The translations under genes and the position numbers were made by a program. A DNA stretch of 7,687 bases, taken from a bacterium. GTDB lineage: Bacteria > AUK180 > JAQVHJ01. The notes under the pieces are model-generated. The model ran no database searches and was not told the DNA's origin. It was given only the letters and a program-made list of their open reading frames with translations. Numbering within the stretch: the first letter of the stretch is position 1; each line of letters opens with the position of its first letter. This document shows positions 7,141-7,687 of the stretch, in pieces. The stretch is from positions 1-7,687 of the forward strand of contig JAQVHJ010000102.1 in NCBI GenBank assembly GCA_028696285.1. Direction: 5' to 3'.

Positions 7141-7247
7141 GGGGACAGTCCTTTCCCTGGAAATTTTAATTTATTTCTCTGTAATTTATGATATGTTGGA
7201 CAAAAACTAAAATAAACTGTGATTTTTAAGAGTAAAGGACCGTCCCC
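7141..7247. repeat. 107-base REP/BIME- or MITE-like inverted-repeat element
   Basis: The left end GGGGACAGTCCTTT (7141-7154) and right end AAAGGACCGTCCCC (7234-7247) are reverse complements over 14 bases with one mismatch. Each arm contains its own small palindrome: GGAC-A-GTCC (7143-7151) and GGAC-C-GTCC (7237-7245). The left arm continues into TTTCC-CT-GGAAA (7152-7163). The interior adds TTTATTT (7170-7176) opposite AAATAAA (7210-7216), so the whole unit could fold back on itself. It encodes no transposase and I see no clear target-site duplication. GGGGAC-type palindromes in inverted pairs are, as I recall, typical of repeats mobilised by REP-associated Y1 tyrosine transposases, but no such gene is present here. 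Structure is seen; mobility is inference. Confidence 0.65.
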
Positions 7248-7260
7248 AAGGAAAATTCTC

Positions 7261-7289
7261 TTGCAATTTAATCTTTTGAGTGTTAAAAT
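7261..7289 (+). promoter_or_regulatory. Sigma-70-type promoter of the partial methyltransferase gene
   Basis: TTGCAA (7261-7266) and TAAAAT (7284-7289) are separated by 17 bases, with TGT before the -10 (extended -10). Initiation near 7296 would leave a leader of about 17 bases with AGGAG at 7302-7306. The -35 begins 13 bases after the end of the inverted-repeat element. It is the weakest match of the four promoters. Confidence 0.6.
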
Positions 7290-7312
7290 ATTCAAAAATG
7301 CAGGAGTGGTTA

Positions 7313-7687
7313 ATGAAGAGTTTTTTTGAAATGAAAAGTTTTTGGGAGGACTTTGAAGAGAAGATGTTTACCCCTGTGAGGATTGAACAGGCGGTAGAGG
7401 AGGTTGGATTCATTATTAATATTACCGGTTTGAAACCGGGTTCGAATGTTTTGGATTTCCCGTGCGGAGTAGGGAGACATTCGATTGTATTCTCAAAGCT
7501 TGGTTATGATGTGACAGGGGTTGATATTACGGAGAAGTATTTAAAGAAAGCCGTTCTGCGGAGCAGGAAGGAAAAGGTTAAGGTTGAGTTCAAGAAGGGC
7601 GATATTCGAAAATATAAAGAGAATAATAAGTATGACCTGGTAATAAACATGTACACATCATTCGGTTATTTCCCGAAATTGAGCGAT
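7313..7687 (+). CDS. Class I SAM-dependent methyltransferase, 3' end outside the window
   Basis: The first 125 codons are open to the window end with no stop, so the gene is incomplete here and not broken. A short N-terminal segment (MKSFFEMKSFWEDFEEKMFT) precedes the Rossmann fold. Motif I is VLDFPCGVGRHS (46-57), with Phe-Pro-Cys-Gly in place of the commoner L-G-C-G. The ribose-binding acid is D71 (VTGVDIT), motif III is GDIR (96-99), and motif IV is YDLVINMYTSFGYF (107-120). This last motif is common in a family of general small-molecule or protein methyltransferases. The substrate cannot be told. ATG at 7313 is chosen for the AGGAG six bases upstream; the ATG at residue 7 lacks one. It is transcribed divergently from the TPR pair. 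Confidence 0.88.
   Translation, partial: MKSFFEMKSFWEDFEEKMFTPVRIEQAVEEVGFIINITGLKPGSNVLDFPCGVGRHSIVFSKLGYDVTGVDITEKYLKKAVLRSRKEKVKVEFKKGDIRKYKENNKYDLVINMYTSFGYFPKLSD

Noticed and set aside
7141..7247. Rho-independent bidirectional terminator
   Set aside because: It lies upstream of two divergent genes, not after a gene, and the 79-base region between the arms is too long for an intrinsic terminator.
7141..7247. CRISPR repeat or riboswitch
   Set aside because: There are only two inverted copies, not regularly spaced direct repeats. The element lies upstream of both predicted start sites, so it is not expected in either leader.
7101..7413. Minus-strand open frames 7101-7295 and 7207-7413
   Set aside because: They run across the inverted-repeat element, the promoters and the start of the methyltransferase gene. 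No domain or start signal supports them.

Overview
The window is AT-rich, protein-dense bacterial DNA. It holds five complete protein genes and the first 125 codons of a sixth. The organism cannot be named from the sequence. A lipoprotein signal with a relaxed lipobox, a chemoreceptor-type signalling protein and strong AGGAG-type ribosome binding sites fit a diderm, possibly spirochaete-like bacterium, but that is inference. There are no phage genes, transposase genes, tRNAs, rRNAs or CRISPR arrays.

Layout. From 77 to 2152 on the minus strand lies a methyl-accepting chemotaxis-type transducer: multi-spanning membrane domain, GAF domain, cytoplasmic signalling hairpin, no HAMP visible. It diverges from a two-gene plus-strand unit. 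That unit is a lipoprotein with a DUF3887-like domain and an alpha/beta hydrolase domain (2303-3664), followed 21 bases later by a 23S rRNA cytosine-C5 methyltransferase of the RlmI family (3686-4858). After a 118-base convergent gap come two tetratricopeptide-repeat (TPR) genes on the minus strand (5839-7080, then 4977-5855). They overlap by 17 bases and look translationally coupled. A 232-base divergent spacer follows, and then a class I SAM-dependent methyltransferase starts at 7313 and runs off the window end.

Regulation. Four housekeeping-type promoters can be read, one in front of each transcription unit. All four have a TG dinucleotide one base upstream of the -10 hexamer and a 17-18 base spacer. 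The divergent pair at 2176-2281 is framed by a perfect 11-base inverted repeat whose arms cover both -35 regions. The other divergent spacer carries a 107-base element with 14-base inverted ends of the GGGGAC(A/G)GTCC type. It resembles REP/BIME or MITE-like repeats and sits exactly between the two promoters. A degraded-looking relative of one end lies at 51-68.

How the genes relate. The content is mostly housekeeping and signalling: an orphan sensor, an envelope hydrolase, a ribosome-modification enzyme, a cytoplasmic TPR pair of unknown partner, and a small-molecule or protein methyltransferase. I see no convincing new multi-gene system. The non-coding elements are the points most worth checking.
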